Below, piece after piece: positions 1 to 7,955 of a stretch of DNA of 57,678 nucleotides. The notes beneath the pieces were generated by a model. That model had not been told where the DNA came from, did no database searches, and saw only the letters and a program-made list of their open reading frames with translations. Location: contig JAFEHU010000004.1 of NCBI GenBank assembly GCA_017848435.1, forward strand, positions 1 through 57,678, read 5' to 3'. Source of the stretch: Burkholderiaceae bacterium. Its GTDB lineage: Bacteria > Pseudomonadota > Gammaproteobacteria > Burkholderiales > Burkholderiaceae_C. Each line of letters opens with the position of its first letter. Positions within the stretch are counted from its first letter, which is position 1. Position numbers and translations under genes: made by a program.

Positions 1-1
1 T

Positions 2-544
2 CTGGAAACACCTGCCGAGTTGGCGCACACCGACACCCTGGCCCCCACCAGCTACAGCTGGCAAAACGCCATTGACGGCACAGACGACCTGCTGGCGCTG
101 AACGACAACCCGCTCACCGTCTTGTCAACCGTGGCGATTCGCAGCATTGCGGCCACACGGCAGTGGCCCACGCTGGGCATGACCCTGGACGAGTTCAACC
201 GCCTGCAGGCGGTACTCGGCGACAGCCTGTTGACACCCGCCCGCAGCGACACGCCGGCACAGACACCCACCGATGCGGTCAACACCCTGCGGGAATGGCT
301 CTGGTCGCACCGGCGAAGCGACCGGCCACTGACCCGGACCGTGGCCGCCGCGGTGGCCTGCGCCAGTTTCAGCCAGAAACCACTGTGGGTGGACCTGGGT
401 CTGAGCGGTCGCGACCACCTCAACACGCTGCTCAATGGGCATTTCCCGGCGCTCTACCGGCTGAACACCACACACATGGGCTGGAAGAAGTTTTTCTTGC
501 TGAAACAACCGGAACTGCAACCGGCCTCTGCACCGCCGAGCTAG
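2..544 (+). CDS. NifQ-like protein lacking the C-terminal cysteine cluster (5' end outside window)
   Basis: The frame is open to the left edge, so the true start may lie upstream; a TTG at 20 is the first start codon inside the window. The C-terminal half carries the NifQ core: AAAVACASF, then LWVDLGL, FPALYRLN and WKKFF. True NifQ continues after WKKFF into a CX4CX2CX5C cluster that carries a Mo-Fe-S cluster for FeMo-co assembly. This protein stops about 15 residues later without any such cysteines. It is paralogous to the gene at 2597-3046. Its TAG stop shares the tetranucleotide CTAG with the stop of the convergent modE gene. A role in molybdenum handling is inferred from similarity and neighbours; no nitrogenase genes are in the window. 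Confidence 0.7.
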   Translation: METPAELAHTDTLAPTSYSWQNAIDGTDDLLALNDNPLTVLSTVAIRSIAATRQWPTLGMTLDEFNRLQAVLGDSLLTPARSDTPAQTPTDAVNTLREWLWSHRRSDRPLTRTVAAAVACASFSQKPLWVDLGLSGRDHLNTLLNGHFPALYRLNTTHMGWKKFFLLKQPELQPASAPPS

Positions 545-1365
545 GCGAACGTCGCCAGGATCACGCTGTCGGTGGCAAAGCTGGCCCAGGCCGGCTGGCC
601 CTTGCGCAGCTTGCGTTCTGCCACCAGGGCGTTGGCCATGGCCGACGCCACCAGCCGGCCACCGGGGGTGGCCACTGTCAGCTCGGTGCTGGCCTTGCCA
701 GCCTGCAGGCCGGTGAGCGTGCCGGCCAATACGTTGCGCGCCGCGTTGCGGCGCGGTGCCGTGGCCGAAACCGACACCCAGGGCGCCTTCACCAGCGCAT
801 AGGCCTCCGTCCCCACCTTCAGCGCCATGTTGGCCACCGACGCGGGCGTGATGGCCACCACGATGTCGTCCCCACCCGCCAACGACAAGCGCACATCCAC
901 CATGCCGCCGGTGTCCTGCAACGCCACCACGGTGCCCACAAACTGGTTGCGGGCGCTGGTCTTGACCGACATGCGGCGGATCAGCGTGCGCAGTGCGTTG
1001 TTCTTGTGGGCTTCTGCGCTCTGCACCGGGGCAGCGGCCAGCTGGTTGAGGATGTCCTGCTGCGAGCTTTCCATGGCGCGGTAGAGCGCAATGATCTGCC
1101 GGCCATGCTCGGTGAGCTGGGTGCCGCCCCCGTGCTTGCCACCGGTGGTGCGCACCACCAAGGGCGCCTCGGCCAGGTTGTTCATGGTGTCCAGCGCGTC
1201 CCAGGCGGCCTTGTACGACAGCGGCACGTCCTTGGCCGCACGGCTGAGCGAGCCATGCACCTCGATGGCCTCCAGCAGCCGGATGCGCGGCTCACCCAGG
1301 TAGCCCCCTGCGGTGGTTTCAAAAGCCAGTTTGCCGACCAGCGGGCGGATGGATTTTCCAGACAT
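541..1365 (-). CDS. modE: Molybdate-responsive transcriptional regulator ModE (copy 1)
   Basis: 274 residues, ModE architecture. A LysR-like winged helix-turn-helix spans about residues 25-95 (RIRLLEAIEVHGSLSRAAK; LSYKAAWDALD). Two molybdate-binding Mop/TOBE domains follow at about 137-199 (SARNQFVGTV) and 207-272 (AARNVLAGTL). ModE dimers bind molybdate or tungstate in the Mop domains and then repress or activate genes at a palindromic box. I chose the ATG at 1365 because the HTH and the MSGKS start match the paralog downstream; the longer frame to 1452 has no family support. A ModE box lies 89-112 bp upstream, so autoregulation is plausible. Transcribed tail-to-tail with the NifQ-like gene. 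Confidence 0.9.
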   Translation of the reverse strand: MSGKSIRPLVGKLAFETTAGGYLGEPRIRLLEAIEVHGSLSRAAKDVPLSYKAAWDALDTMNNLAEAPLVVRTTGGKHGGGTQLTEHGRQIIALYRAMESSQQDILNQLAAAPVQSAEAHKNNALRTLIRRMSVKTSARNQFVGTVVALQDTGGMVDVRLSLAGGDDIVVAITPASVANMALKVGTEAYALVKAPWVSVSATAPRRNAARNVLAGTLTGLQAGKASTELTVATPGGRLVASAMANALVAERKLRKGQPAWASFATDSVILATFA

Positions 1366-1439
1366 GGCGACACGATAGCAGAGCCACAACGCGCGGCCAC
1401 GGCGCTTTGATCCAGCCGCCTTGCAACAGATGGACAGCC

Positions 1440-1469
1440 TTGATTCAGGCACACGATATGTATTAAAAT
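1440..1469 (+). promoter_or_regulatory. Candidate plus-strand sigma70 promoter overlapping a ModE box
   Basis: TTGATT at 1440-1445, an 18-bp spacer, and TAAAAT at 1464-1469. Transcription would start near 1476-1478 and run into the terminator at 1544-1573. The -10 element lies inside the ModE box at 1454-1477. Confidence 0.4.
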
Positions 1470-1477
1470 ATACAGCG
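1454..1477. promoter_or_regulatory. ModE box upstream of modE copy 1
   Basis: Imperfect 24-bp palindrome, CGATATGTA-N6-TATACAGCG. It has the 9-6-9 layout of the ModE operator family (half-site CGnTATATA). It could control modE copy 1 on the minus strand, the putative small RNA on the plus strand, or both. Confidence 0.55.
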
Positions 1478-1573
1478 AATGAAGTGGAGTTCAGTGGAAC
1501 ATAGTGCAGTCAGTGTGAGGGTCTCCAGCTGCGATGTTCATTGGGGGTGGTCCGTTGGGCCACCCCTTTTTTT
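1477..1573 (+). ncRNA. Putative ModE-controlled small RNA
   Basis: Inferred transcript of about 95 nt between a promoter-like pair with a ModE box and a strong intrinsic terminator that works only on the plus strand. No plus-strand protein gene ends nearby: the only upstream plus gene ends at 544, and its transcript would have to run antisense through modE. An ATG at 1479 opens 37 codons, but it has no ribosome-binding site and the frame runs straight through the terminator, so a coding role is unlikely. No match to a known RNA family is claimed. Confidence 0.35.
1544..1573 (+). terminator. Strong intrinsic terminator, plus strand
   Basis: A 10-bp stem (GGGGTGGTCC pairing with GGGCCACCCC, one G-U pair) with a GTT loop, followed directly by seven T. 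On the minus strand the hairpin is not followed by T, so it does not serve modE copy 2, which ends at 1585. Confidence 0.8.
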
Positions 1574-1584
1574 GCGGGCTGGTT

Positions 1585-2406
1585 TCAGTTGACGACAGCC
1601 AGCATGACACTGCTGGACTGAAACGCCACCGTCACCTGCGTGGCCACTGCGAGCTTCAATTCACGCAAGGCATCGGTGGTGACCACGGCGCACACGTGCC
1701 TGACCGGCGTTTGCGCCAGGTTGATCACCAATTCAGAACTGACCGGCCCTTCGTGGATGCGGCTGACCGCACCGTGGAGGTGGTTGCCCGCGCTGGTGCG
1801 CATGGCCCAGCCTGGCAGCACCAGCACCGCCGGCGCCTTGACCAAGGCCAGCACCTCCTGTCCGCGCAGCAGCCCGAGACGCGCCACCGAATCGCAGGTC
1901 ACCACCGCCTCCAGGCGCTGTTCGTCGTCCAGCGCCAGAAGCACCCGGGCATTGACCTCGCCCATGCGGATCTCCAGCACCGTGCACGCGAACTGGTTTC
2001 TGGCACTGGTGCGTACCGCCATGCGGCGCAGCAATTGGCGAATCGTGGCCGGGTCAACAGGCAAGCGGTCGCCCGCCAACGAGGACAAACGGTCGGCGGC
2101 CATTTGGGACTCGCCTTCCACCGCACGGAACAGCGCAATCAACTGCTGGCCATAGGCTGTCAGCTGCGTTCCACCCCCTTGCGCGCCCCCAATGGTGCGG
2201 TCAACCAGGGCGTGCTCGGCGAGGTTGTTCATCTCGTCCACCGCGTCCCACGCCGACTTGTACGACAACGGAATTTTCTTGGCGGCTTTGGAGATGGAAC
2301 CCTGGCGGCCGATCTCCTCCAGCAGGCGAATGCGTGTGTCGCCAATCAGCGAGCCGAACTCGGTGCGCAAGGCCAACTCGGCGCTGAATTTTGATTTGCC
2401 AGACAT
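1585..2406 (-). CDS. modE: Molybdate-responsive transcriptional regulator ModE (copy 2)
   Basis: 273 residues with the same layout as copy 1: HTH at about residues 25-95 (RIRLLEEIGRQGSISKAAK, LSYKSAWDAVDEMN), first Mop domain at about 134-198 (TSARNQFACTV), second at about 204-271 (TSAGNHLHGAV). The HTH is well conserved between the copies, while the Mop domains differ more, so the two could read the same DNA site with different ligand sensitivity (inference). The start at 2406 aligns with MSGKS of copy 1; the open frame further upstream has no homology. A 190-bp gap separates it from the NifQ-like gene upstream and holds an inverted repeat of its own. Confidence 0.9.
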   Translation of the reverse strand: MSGKSKFSAELALRTEFGSLIGDTRIRLLEEIGRQGSISKAAKKIPLSYKSAWDAVDEMNNLAEHALVDRTIGGAQGGGTQLTAYGQQLIALFRAVEGESQMAADRLSSLAGDRLPVDPATIRQLLRRMAVRTSARNQFACTVLEIRMGEVNARVLLALDDEQRLEAVVTCDSVARLGLLRGQEVLALVKAPAVLVLPGWAMRTSAGNHLHGAVSRIHEGPVSSELVINLAQTPVRHVCAVVTTDALRELKLAVATQVTVAFQSSSVMLAVVN

Positions 2407-2432
2407 GGTGTGGTGGTGTGGGTTGAAAATCC

Positions 2433-2471
2433 GGCGATCAAAATATACAAATCCATATATCAAAGATCGCC
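2433..2471. promoter_or_regulatory. Inverted repeat in the promoter region of modE copy 2
   Basis: GGCGATC (2433-2439) and GATCGCC (2465-2471) flank an AT-rich core with ATATAC and CATATAT in inverted orientation. The core resembles a ModE half-site pair but lacks the CG ends seen in the other boxes. It may be an autoregulatory site. Confidence 0.4.
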
Positions 2472-2596
2472 ACCGGCTACGCCAGTCCCCACGCGTGCGA
2501 CGTGACTGTGGCCACGTGTTCGGCAGCCCCATAGCACGGGGCGTACCCGTCGCAGCCTTCACAGTGCGGGGGTTGCAGGTCGGGTTGGCCAAGTTG

Positions 2597-3046
2597 CTAC
2601 CCCACCCGCATGAACAGGAACCGCTTCCACTTGAGGTGCTGGTGGTTGAGCGCCACCAGTCCGGGGAAATAGGCCTGCAGCAGCGCCGTCACCTCCGAAC
2701 GCCCAGTCAGCCCCAGGTCTTGCCACAGGTGCTGGCGGCCAAAACACCCGCACGCCACAGCCGCAGCGGCGGCCCAGCAGGTGGGCGTGGCTTCGGCGCG
2801 GAACGACCACAACAGCGCCAGCAGCGCGGTGTGGGGAAATTCCGGCGAGGGCAGCACCTGGGCCCTGGGCAATGGCATTGGGCCCATGAAACCATCGCCC
2901 AGCACGGCGGTGAGGTAGACAAACTCTGCTGGCTGCACGCCAAGGTTCAGTGCGAACCGCGGCAAGCCGCCACGCGCCGCCTCTGTGCGCACGTGCTGAA
3001 CCACCGTTCTGCACAGCGTCAGCGCGTCCGTGGTGCAGGCCTTCAT
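2597..3046 (-). CDS. NifQ-like protein lacking the C-terminal cysteine cluster (copy 2)
   Basis: 149 residues. The core matches the first NifQ-like gene: AAAVACGCFG, HLWQDLGLTGR, YFPGLVALN and LKWKRFLF. It ends four residues after the KWKRFLF motif, where NifQ would start its CX4CX2CX5C metal cluster site. Both paralogs end at the same point, so the truncation looks like a family property and not a frameshift. The ATG at 3046 overlaps the stop of an 11-codon upstream frame that carries the only strong Shine-Dalgarno. Divergent from modA across a region with two ModE boxes, so regulation by molybdate is likely. Function unknown; delivery or buffering of molybdenum is an inference. Confidence 0.7.
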   Translation of the reverse strand: MKACTTDALTLCRTVVQHVRTEAARGGLPRFALNLGVQPAEFVYLTAVLGDGFMGPMPLPRAQVLPSPEFPHTALLALLWSFRAEATPTCWAAAAAVACGCFGRQHLWQDLGLTGRSEVTALLQAYFPGLVALNHQHLKWKRFLFMRVG

Positions 3047-3078
3047 GCCGACCTGGCCAGTTCAGTGGCGATGTTCAT
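3043..3078 (-). CDS. 11-residue leader frame coupled to the NifQ-like gene
   Basis: ATG at 3078 is preceded by a near-perfect Shine-Dalgarno (GAGGAGG, 6 nt away). The frame reads MNIATELARSA and stops in an ATGA overlap with the start of the NifQ-like gene at 3046. It may be a translational coupling leader, or a sign that the gene start was altered by a frameshift. Confidence 0.45.
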   Translation of the reverse strand: MNIATELARSA

Positions 3079-3135
3079 CGTTTGCCTCCTCTGTGAAATC
3101 GCGTTTGTTATCAGGTGCTGCTTGCAACCGGTATG

Positions 3136-3159
3136 CGTAATATATAACAGTACATAACG
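3136..3159. promoter_or_regulatory. ModE box, nifQ-like side of the divergent region
   Basis: 24-bp palindrome CGTAATATA-N6-TACATAACG. Half-sites agree at 7 of 9 positions with each other (CGTAATATA against CGTTATGTA). It lies 58-81 bp upstream of the 11-codon leader frame. Confidence 0.65.
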
Positions 3160-3194
3160 ATTCTCACACACAAGCAAAACTTCAGGCGCGATCT

Positions 3195-3218
3195 GGTAAT
3201 ATATAAAAATACATAACG
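3195..3218. promoter_or_regulatory. ModE box, modA side of the divergent region
   Basis: 24-bp palindrome GGTAATATA-N6-TACATAACG, with the same layout and an identical right half as the box at 3136-3159. It lies 23-46 bp before the modA start, where a bound repressor would block transcription. Box centres are 59 bp apart. Confidence 0.65.
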
Positions 3219-3228
3219 CAAAATTTGA

Positions 3229-3993
<765 letters not shown>

Positions 3994-4020
3994 CCACCAC
4001 GCAGACCCCTTAAAAACCGA

Positions 4021-4704
4021 ATGCTGAGCGATGCAGACCTTGGCGCGATTGCGCTCACCGTCAAACTGGCCGGGCTGGTCACACTGATCCTGCTGCTGCT
4101 GGGCACACCGCTGGCATGGTGGCTGGCCCGCACACGTTCATGGCTCAAAGGCCCGGTGGGTGCGGTGGTCGCTTTGCCGATTGTGTTGCCGCCTTCGGTG
4201 CTGGGGTTTTATTTGCTGGTCGGCATGGGGCCCAATGGCCCGATTGGCCAGTTCACCCAGTCGCTGGGCCTGGGTGTGCTGCCTTTCACCTTCTGGGGCC
4301 TGCTGGTGGCCTCGGTCTTCTACTCGCTGCCCTTTGTCGTTCAGCCGATCCAGAACGCTTTTGAAGCGCTTGGCGACCGGCCCATGGAGGCCGCCGCCAC
4401 GCTGCGTGCCTCGCCACTGGACACCTTCTTCAGCGTGGTGTTGCCACTGGCCAAGCCCGGCTACCTGACGGCCACCGTGATGGGCTTTGCCCACACCGTG
4501 GGTGAGTTTGGCGTGGTGCTGATGGTGGGTGGCAACATCCCCAACCAGACCCGTGTGGTGTCGGTGCAGATTTACGACCATGTGGAAGCCATCGAGTACG
4601 CCGACGCGCACCGGTTGGCCGCTGTGATGCTGGCATTCTCGTTCACCGTGCTGCTGGCGTTGTATGTGCTGAACCCCACTGGCCGACGCAAGGTGGCCGC
4701 ATGA
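4021..4704 (+). CDS. modB: Molybdate ABC transporter permease ModB
   Basis: 227 residues, with about five hydrophobic segments of the binding-protein-dependent permease fold. The EAA loop that docks on the ATPase is visible ([20 protein letters not shown]), as is the conserved [15 protein letters not shown] stretch of ModB and CysT/W permeases. It forms the membrane channel for molybdate. It starts 27 bp after modA and overlaps the modC start by 4 nt (ATGA), so translation of B and C is coupled. Confidence 0.95.
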   Translation: MLSDADLGAIALTVKLAGLVTLILLLLGTPLAWWLARTRSWLKGPVGAVVALPIVLPPSVLGFYLLVGMGPNGPIGQFTQSLGLGVLPFTFWGLLVASVFYSLPFVVQPIQNAFEALGDRPMEAAATLRASPLDTFFSVVLPLAKPGYLTATVMGFAHTVGEFGVVLMVGGNIPNQTRVVSVQIYDHVEAIEYADAHRLAAVMLAFSFTVLLALYVLNPTGRRKVAA

Positions 4705-5786
4705 GCCACGGTGTGCAGGCCCGCTTTCAGCTCGACTACCCCGGATTTTCGCTGGATGTCGATCTGGCCTTGCCCGGCACTGGCGTCACATCGCTGTTCG
4801 GGCATTCCGGCTCCGGCAAAACCACGGTGCTGCGGTTGATCGCCGGGCTAGAGAAGTCCAACCAAGGCCATTTGCAGGTCAATGGCGAGGTCTGGCAAGA
4901 CGGCAAGCGCTTGTTCCTGCCCACGCACCAGCGCAACCTGGGCTATGTGTTCCAGGAAGCCAGCCTGTTCGCGCACCTGAACGTGCAGCGCAACCTGGCC
5001 TACGGCATGCAACGGGTGCCCCCGGCGCAGCGCCAGGTCTCGTTGGACCAGGCGGTAGAACTGCTGGGCATTGGGCACTTGCTGCAGCGTTTGCCCGAGA
5101 CCCTCTCAGGCGGCGAACGCCAGCGCGTGGCCATTGCCCGGGCGCTGGCCACAAGCCCTCAGATTCTGCTGATGGACGAACCCCTGGCGGCGCTGGACTT
5201 GAAGCGCAAGGAGGAAATTCTGCCTTACCTGCAGCGCCTGCACGACGAACTGAAGATTCCCATCGTCTACGTCACCCATTCGCCCGACGAAGTGGCGCGG
5301 CTGGCAGACCACCTGGTGCTGCTCGACGCGGGCCGGGTGGTGGCCCAGGGCAGCACCGGCGATTTGCTGACCCGTCTCGATTTGCCCATGGCGCATGGCG
5401 ACGCGGCCAGCGCATTGGTGACGGCTCGGATCTCCGGGCATGACGCGGCCTACCACCTCGCCCATGCCGAATTTGCTGGCGGCCACATCAGCCTGACGCA
5501 AGGTGTGGAGACCGCACTGCCGCTGGGCAGCACCGTGCGCTTGCGGGTGCAGGCCCGCGACGTGAGCCTGACGCTCGACCACCACCGGGCCACCAGCATC
5601 TTGAATGTGCTGCCAGTGACCGTGACCGACCTGTCGCCCGACAGCCCAGGTCAGGTGATGGTGGGACTGGACGCTGGCGGCACACGCCTGCTCGCACGCA
5701 TCACCACCAAATCGGCAGACGCGCTGGCGCTGGCGCCCGGCAAGGCGGTGTTCGCGCAGGTGAAGGGCGTGGCCGTGGTCGGCTAG
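4701..5786 (+). CDS. modC: Molybdate ABC transporter ATP-binding protein ModC
   Basis: 361 residues. Walker [10 protein letters not shown] is at 34-42, the ABC signature [15 protein letters not shown] near residue 135, and Walker [13 protein letters not shown] follows. The C-terminal third is a Mop/TOBE domain (from about 290, [11 protein letters not shown]) that senses molybdate and inhibits transport in ModC proteins. It energises ModAB. Its TAG stop shares CTAG with the stop of the convergent operon. Confidence 0.95.
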   Translation: MSHGVQARFQLDYPGFSLDVDLALPGTGVTSLFGHSGSGKTTVLRLIAGLEKSNQGHLQVNGEVWQDGKRLFLPTHQRNLGYVFQEASLFAHLNVQRNLAYGMQRVPPAQRQVSLDQAVELLGIGHLLQRLPETLSGGERQRVAIARALATSPQILLMDEPLAALDLKRKEEILPYLQRLHDELKIPIVYVTHSPDEVARLADHLVLLDAGRVVAQGSTGDLLTRLDLPMAHGDAASALVTARISGHDAAYHLAHAEFAGGHISLTQGVETALPLGSTVRLRVQARDVSLTLDHHRATSILNVLPVTVTDLSPDSPGQVMVGLDAGGTRLLARITTKSADALALAPGKAVFAQVKGVAVVG

Positions 5787-6313
5787 GGTGTGGCAGAGGT
5801 TGGCAGCAGCACGTCCACCCGCTGCAGCCAGCGCACATGGCGCGGCCCGGGCCGCAGGTCTTGCAGCGAGCGCAGCGCTGGCAGGCCGTCGGTGTCCAGC
5901 AGGTCGTCGCTGCCCTGGCGCAGCACCACCACCACGCCATCGCCCAAAGCGCTGTTGTACAGCTCGCCCCAGGAATAGCTGGCCTGGTAGCCGTCTTTCG
6001 CGGTCAGCAGCACGATGGCCTTGCGCACCGCACGGCGGTCAGGCACGAGGCCGGCCTTGTCGATCAGGTCGCGCAGCGGCACGCCCTGGTAGCGCACGGT
6101 CAACGTCGCGTCTTTGCCGTCTTGCGTCACGCGGCGGTCTTCGGTGTAGTCCTTGCGCGGCAAGGCCTGCAGGTCGGCGCGGGTCAGCGCCAGTGGCTGG
6201 TTGACTTCGCCGCCGATGGTCAGCAGCGGTGCGCCGGGCGTTTGGGCCAAGGCGGCGCCCTGGGCCAGCAGCAAGCCCAGCACGGCCAGCCCCTGGATGA
6301 ACACGCGCCTCAT
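5783..6313 (-). CDS. Secreted sulfite-oxidase-fold (molybdopterin-binding domain) protein without cysteine
   Basis: 176 residues. A signal peptide (GLLLAQGAALAQ) is followed by a single domain resembling the oxidoreductase molybdopterin-binding fold (PF00174-like): LTIGGEVNQPLALTRADLQ, VRYQGVPLRDLIDKAGL and ELYNSALGDGVVVVLR. Sulfite-oxidase enzymes hold molybdenum with one conserved cysteine; this protein has no cysteine at all, so a classical Mo enzyme role is unlikely. Last gene of the five-gene tup operon, with an ATGA overlap to the gene before it. Being co-transcribed with oxyanion transporters, it may bind a cofactor or act as a periplasmic sensor or chaperone (inference). Confidence 0.65.
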   Translation of the reverse strand: MRRVFIQGLAVLGLLLAQGAALAQTPGAPLLTIGGEVNQPLALTRADLQALPRKDYTEDRRVTQDGKDATLTVRYQGVPLRDLIDKAGLVPDRRAVRKAIVLLTAKDGYQASYSWGELYNSALGDGVVVVLRQGSDDLLDTDGLPALRSLQDLRPGPRHVRWLQRVDVLLPTSATP

Positions 6314-7131
6314 GGGGCCGCAAAGCCCAAACGTGCCAGCACCTGCTGCGCCAGTGCGGCCAACAAACTTTGGGCAAAAGCCGTGGCTTCGGCCGAGGCA
6401 CCGCGCCGCACGGTGAGCCCGTAGGCCGCAGCCACGCTCAGCTCGGGCACCACCGCCACCACGCCGAGGGCCGGCACCTCGCGCTGCGCGGCCACCGCGT
6501 TGGTGCAGTAGGTGAGGAAGATGTCGGCCTGGCCGCTGGCCATCACCCAGGCGTAGGTGCCCTGCCCAGGCGGCGGTTTGGGCGAGGTGGCAGCGCCGGT
6601 GAGCTGGAGGGCCTTGGCGTCCAGCGCCGCGAAGGCGCCAGGCTGCAGCACGTCAGCACGGCGGAACAGTGCCCAGGCGTAGTCGCCCGACGGGTCCGAC
6701 CCTGGCGTGGAGGTGCCCAGCCGCACGCCGGGCCGCAGCATCGCGTCCAGCAGCGTCTGGGGCGTGGCGACCAACCCCGGTGCGGTGAGCGCGCACAGCG
6801 CGTTGCGCACAAACACCTGCGGCGCCTGCCAGGCACCGCTGCTCGCCAGGCGCTGGGGATGCTGGGTGTCGGCCGAGGCGAACACCTGCGCGCCTTCGCC
6901 TTGTTCAATGCGCTCGCGCAGCAGGCCCGAGGCCCCGAAAGTCAGGGCGATGCGGGTGCCGGTGCGGGCCTCGTACGCGGTGGCGATCTCGGTGAACGCC
7001 TCACGCAGGCTGCCGGCGGCATAGACCGACACGGGAACACCCGCAGGCGCCGTCTGCGCCCACGAGGCGCCGCTCACCAACCCACCGAGCAACACCCCCC
7101 CCGAGACCAGGCGCTGGGCATGACGCATCAC
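6310..7131 (-). CDS. ModA-like oxyanion-binding periplasmic protein
   Basis: 273 residues. An N-terminal signal peptide ends near SGASWAQ. The mature part opens with VSVYAAGSLREAFTEIATAYEARTG and has the pocket motif FGASGLLRERIEQGE, as in ModA-type proteins of the molybdate/tungstate/sulfate class. The start may be GTG at 7131 (GTGA overlap with the tupA stop) or ATG at 7128. Fourth gene of the tup operon. It is only distantly similar to the modA at 3241, so it is not a recent duplicate. It may feed TupBC with a second ligand; the ligand is not decidable from sequence. Confidence 0.75.
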   Translation of the reverse strand: MMRHAQRLVSGGVLLGGLVSGASWAQTAPAGVPVSVYAAGSLREAFTEIATAYEARTGTRIALTFGASGLLRERIEQGEGAQVFASADTQHPQRLASSGAWQAPQVFVRNALCALTAPGLVATPQTLLDAMLRPGVRLGTSTPGSDPSGDYAWALFRRADVLQPGAFAALDAKALQLTGAATSPKPPPGQGTYAWVMASGQADIFLTYCTNAVAAQREVPALGVVAVVPELSVAAAYGLTVRRGASAEATAFAQSLLAALAQQVLARLGFAAP

Positions 7132-7955
7132 TTGGCGGCGTTCGGGAAGAACAGCTGCTCGCCACCGATCTTGTAGCTGGCAATGCTGGCCTGCCCGGTG
7201 GGCGACACCACCCAGTCGACGAACTTCTGCGCGTCGGCGGCTTTCACATGCGGGTGCTTGGCGGGGTTGACGGCGATGACGCCGTACTGGTTGAACAGCT
7301 TGTTGTCGCCTTCCACCAGAATGGCCAGATCGCCACGGTTCTTGAAGTTGAGCCAGGTGCCGCGGTCGGACAGCACGTAGGCGTTTTCAGACGACGCGAT
7401 GTTCAGCGCCGGGCCCATGCCGCAGCCGCATTCCTTGTAGCCTGAACCCTTGCCCGCTTCTGCGCCGGCCTGTTTCCAGAAGCGCAGCTCGGCGGCGTGG
7501 GTGCCGCTTTTGTCGCCGCGCGAGACAAAGCTGGCGTTGGTGGCGGCAAGTTTCTTCAGCGCCGCCACGATGTCCTGCCCCTTGACGCCAGCGGCATCGG
7601 CCTTGGGGCCAATCAGCACGAAGTCGTTGTACATGACGGCCAAGCGCTTGACGCCAAAACCGTCGGCCACCAGCTTTTCTTCGGCCACTTGGTCGTGCAC
7701 AAACAGCACGTCGGCATCCCCGCGGCGGCCCATGTCGAGCGCCTGGCCGGTGCCCAGCGCCACCACCTTCACGTCCAGCCCGCTGGCCTTCTTGAACACC
7801 GGCAACAGGTGACCAAACAGGCCCGACTGTTCGGTCGAGGTGGTGGAGGCCATGGTGATGCTTTGCGCCTGAAGACCAGAACTTGCTACCAAAACAATAG
7901 CTAGAACGCTAGATTTCACTGAGGCCTGGATGCTAAAAGGCTTGAAAACCATCAT
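7128..7955 (-). CDS. tupA: Tungstate ABC transporter substrate-binding protein TupA-like
   Basis: 275 residues. The mature N-terminus carries the TupA signature ITMASTTSTEQSGLF, whose TTS stretch contacts tungstate in TupA proteins. Further conserved stretches are FVSRGDKSGTHAAE and YVLSDRGTWLNF. TupA proteins favour tungstate strongly over molybdate. Residues 4-24, the whole hydrophobic core of the signal peptide, are encoded by a copy of a 63-bp dispersed repeat (7884-7946). ATGA overlap with tupC upstream and GTGA overlap with the ModA-like gene downstream. Confidence 0.88.
   Translation of the reverse strand: MMVFKPFSIQASVKSSVLAIVLVASSGLQAQSITMASTTSTEQSGLFGHLLPVFKKASGLDVKVVALGTGQALDMGRRGDADVLFVHDQVAEEKLVADGFGVKRLAVMYNDFVLIGPKADAAGVKGQDIVAALKKLAATNASFVSRGDKSGTHAAELRFWKQAGAEAGKGSGYKECGCGMGPALNIASSENAYVLSDRGTWLNFKNRGDLAILVEGDNKLFNQYGVIAVNPAKHPHVKAADAQKFVDWVVSPTGQASIASYKIGGEQLFFPNAAK
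7884..7946 (-). repeat. 63-bp dispersed repeat, family A, inside tupA signal peptide
   Basis: Read on the minus strand it opens TTCAAGCC, has the core GCCTCAGTGAAATCT in the middle, and ends in the small hairpin GCTAT-N8-GTAGC. It aligns without gaps to copies in moeA (50568-50630) and the acyltransferase gene (39786-39848). Confidence 0.8.

Noticed and set aside
1479-1592. 37-codon frame starting at the first ATG of the putative sRNA
   Set aside because: No Shine-Dalgarno, runs through the terminator hairpin, and the product is low complexity.
1-3046. Nitrogen-fixation cluster suggested by the NifQ-like genes
   Set aside because: No nifHDK, nifENB or other nif gene is in the window, and the NifQ-like proteins lack the metal-binding cysteines.
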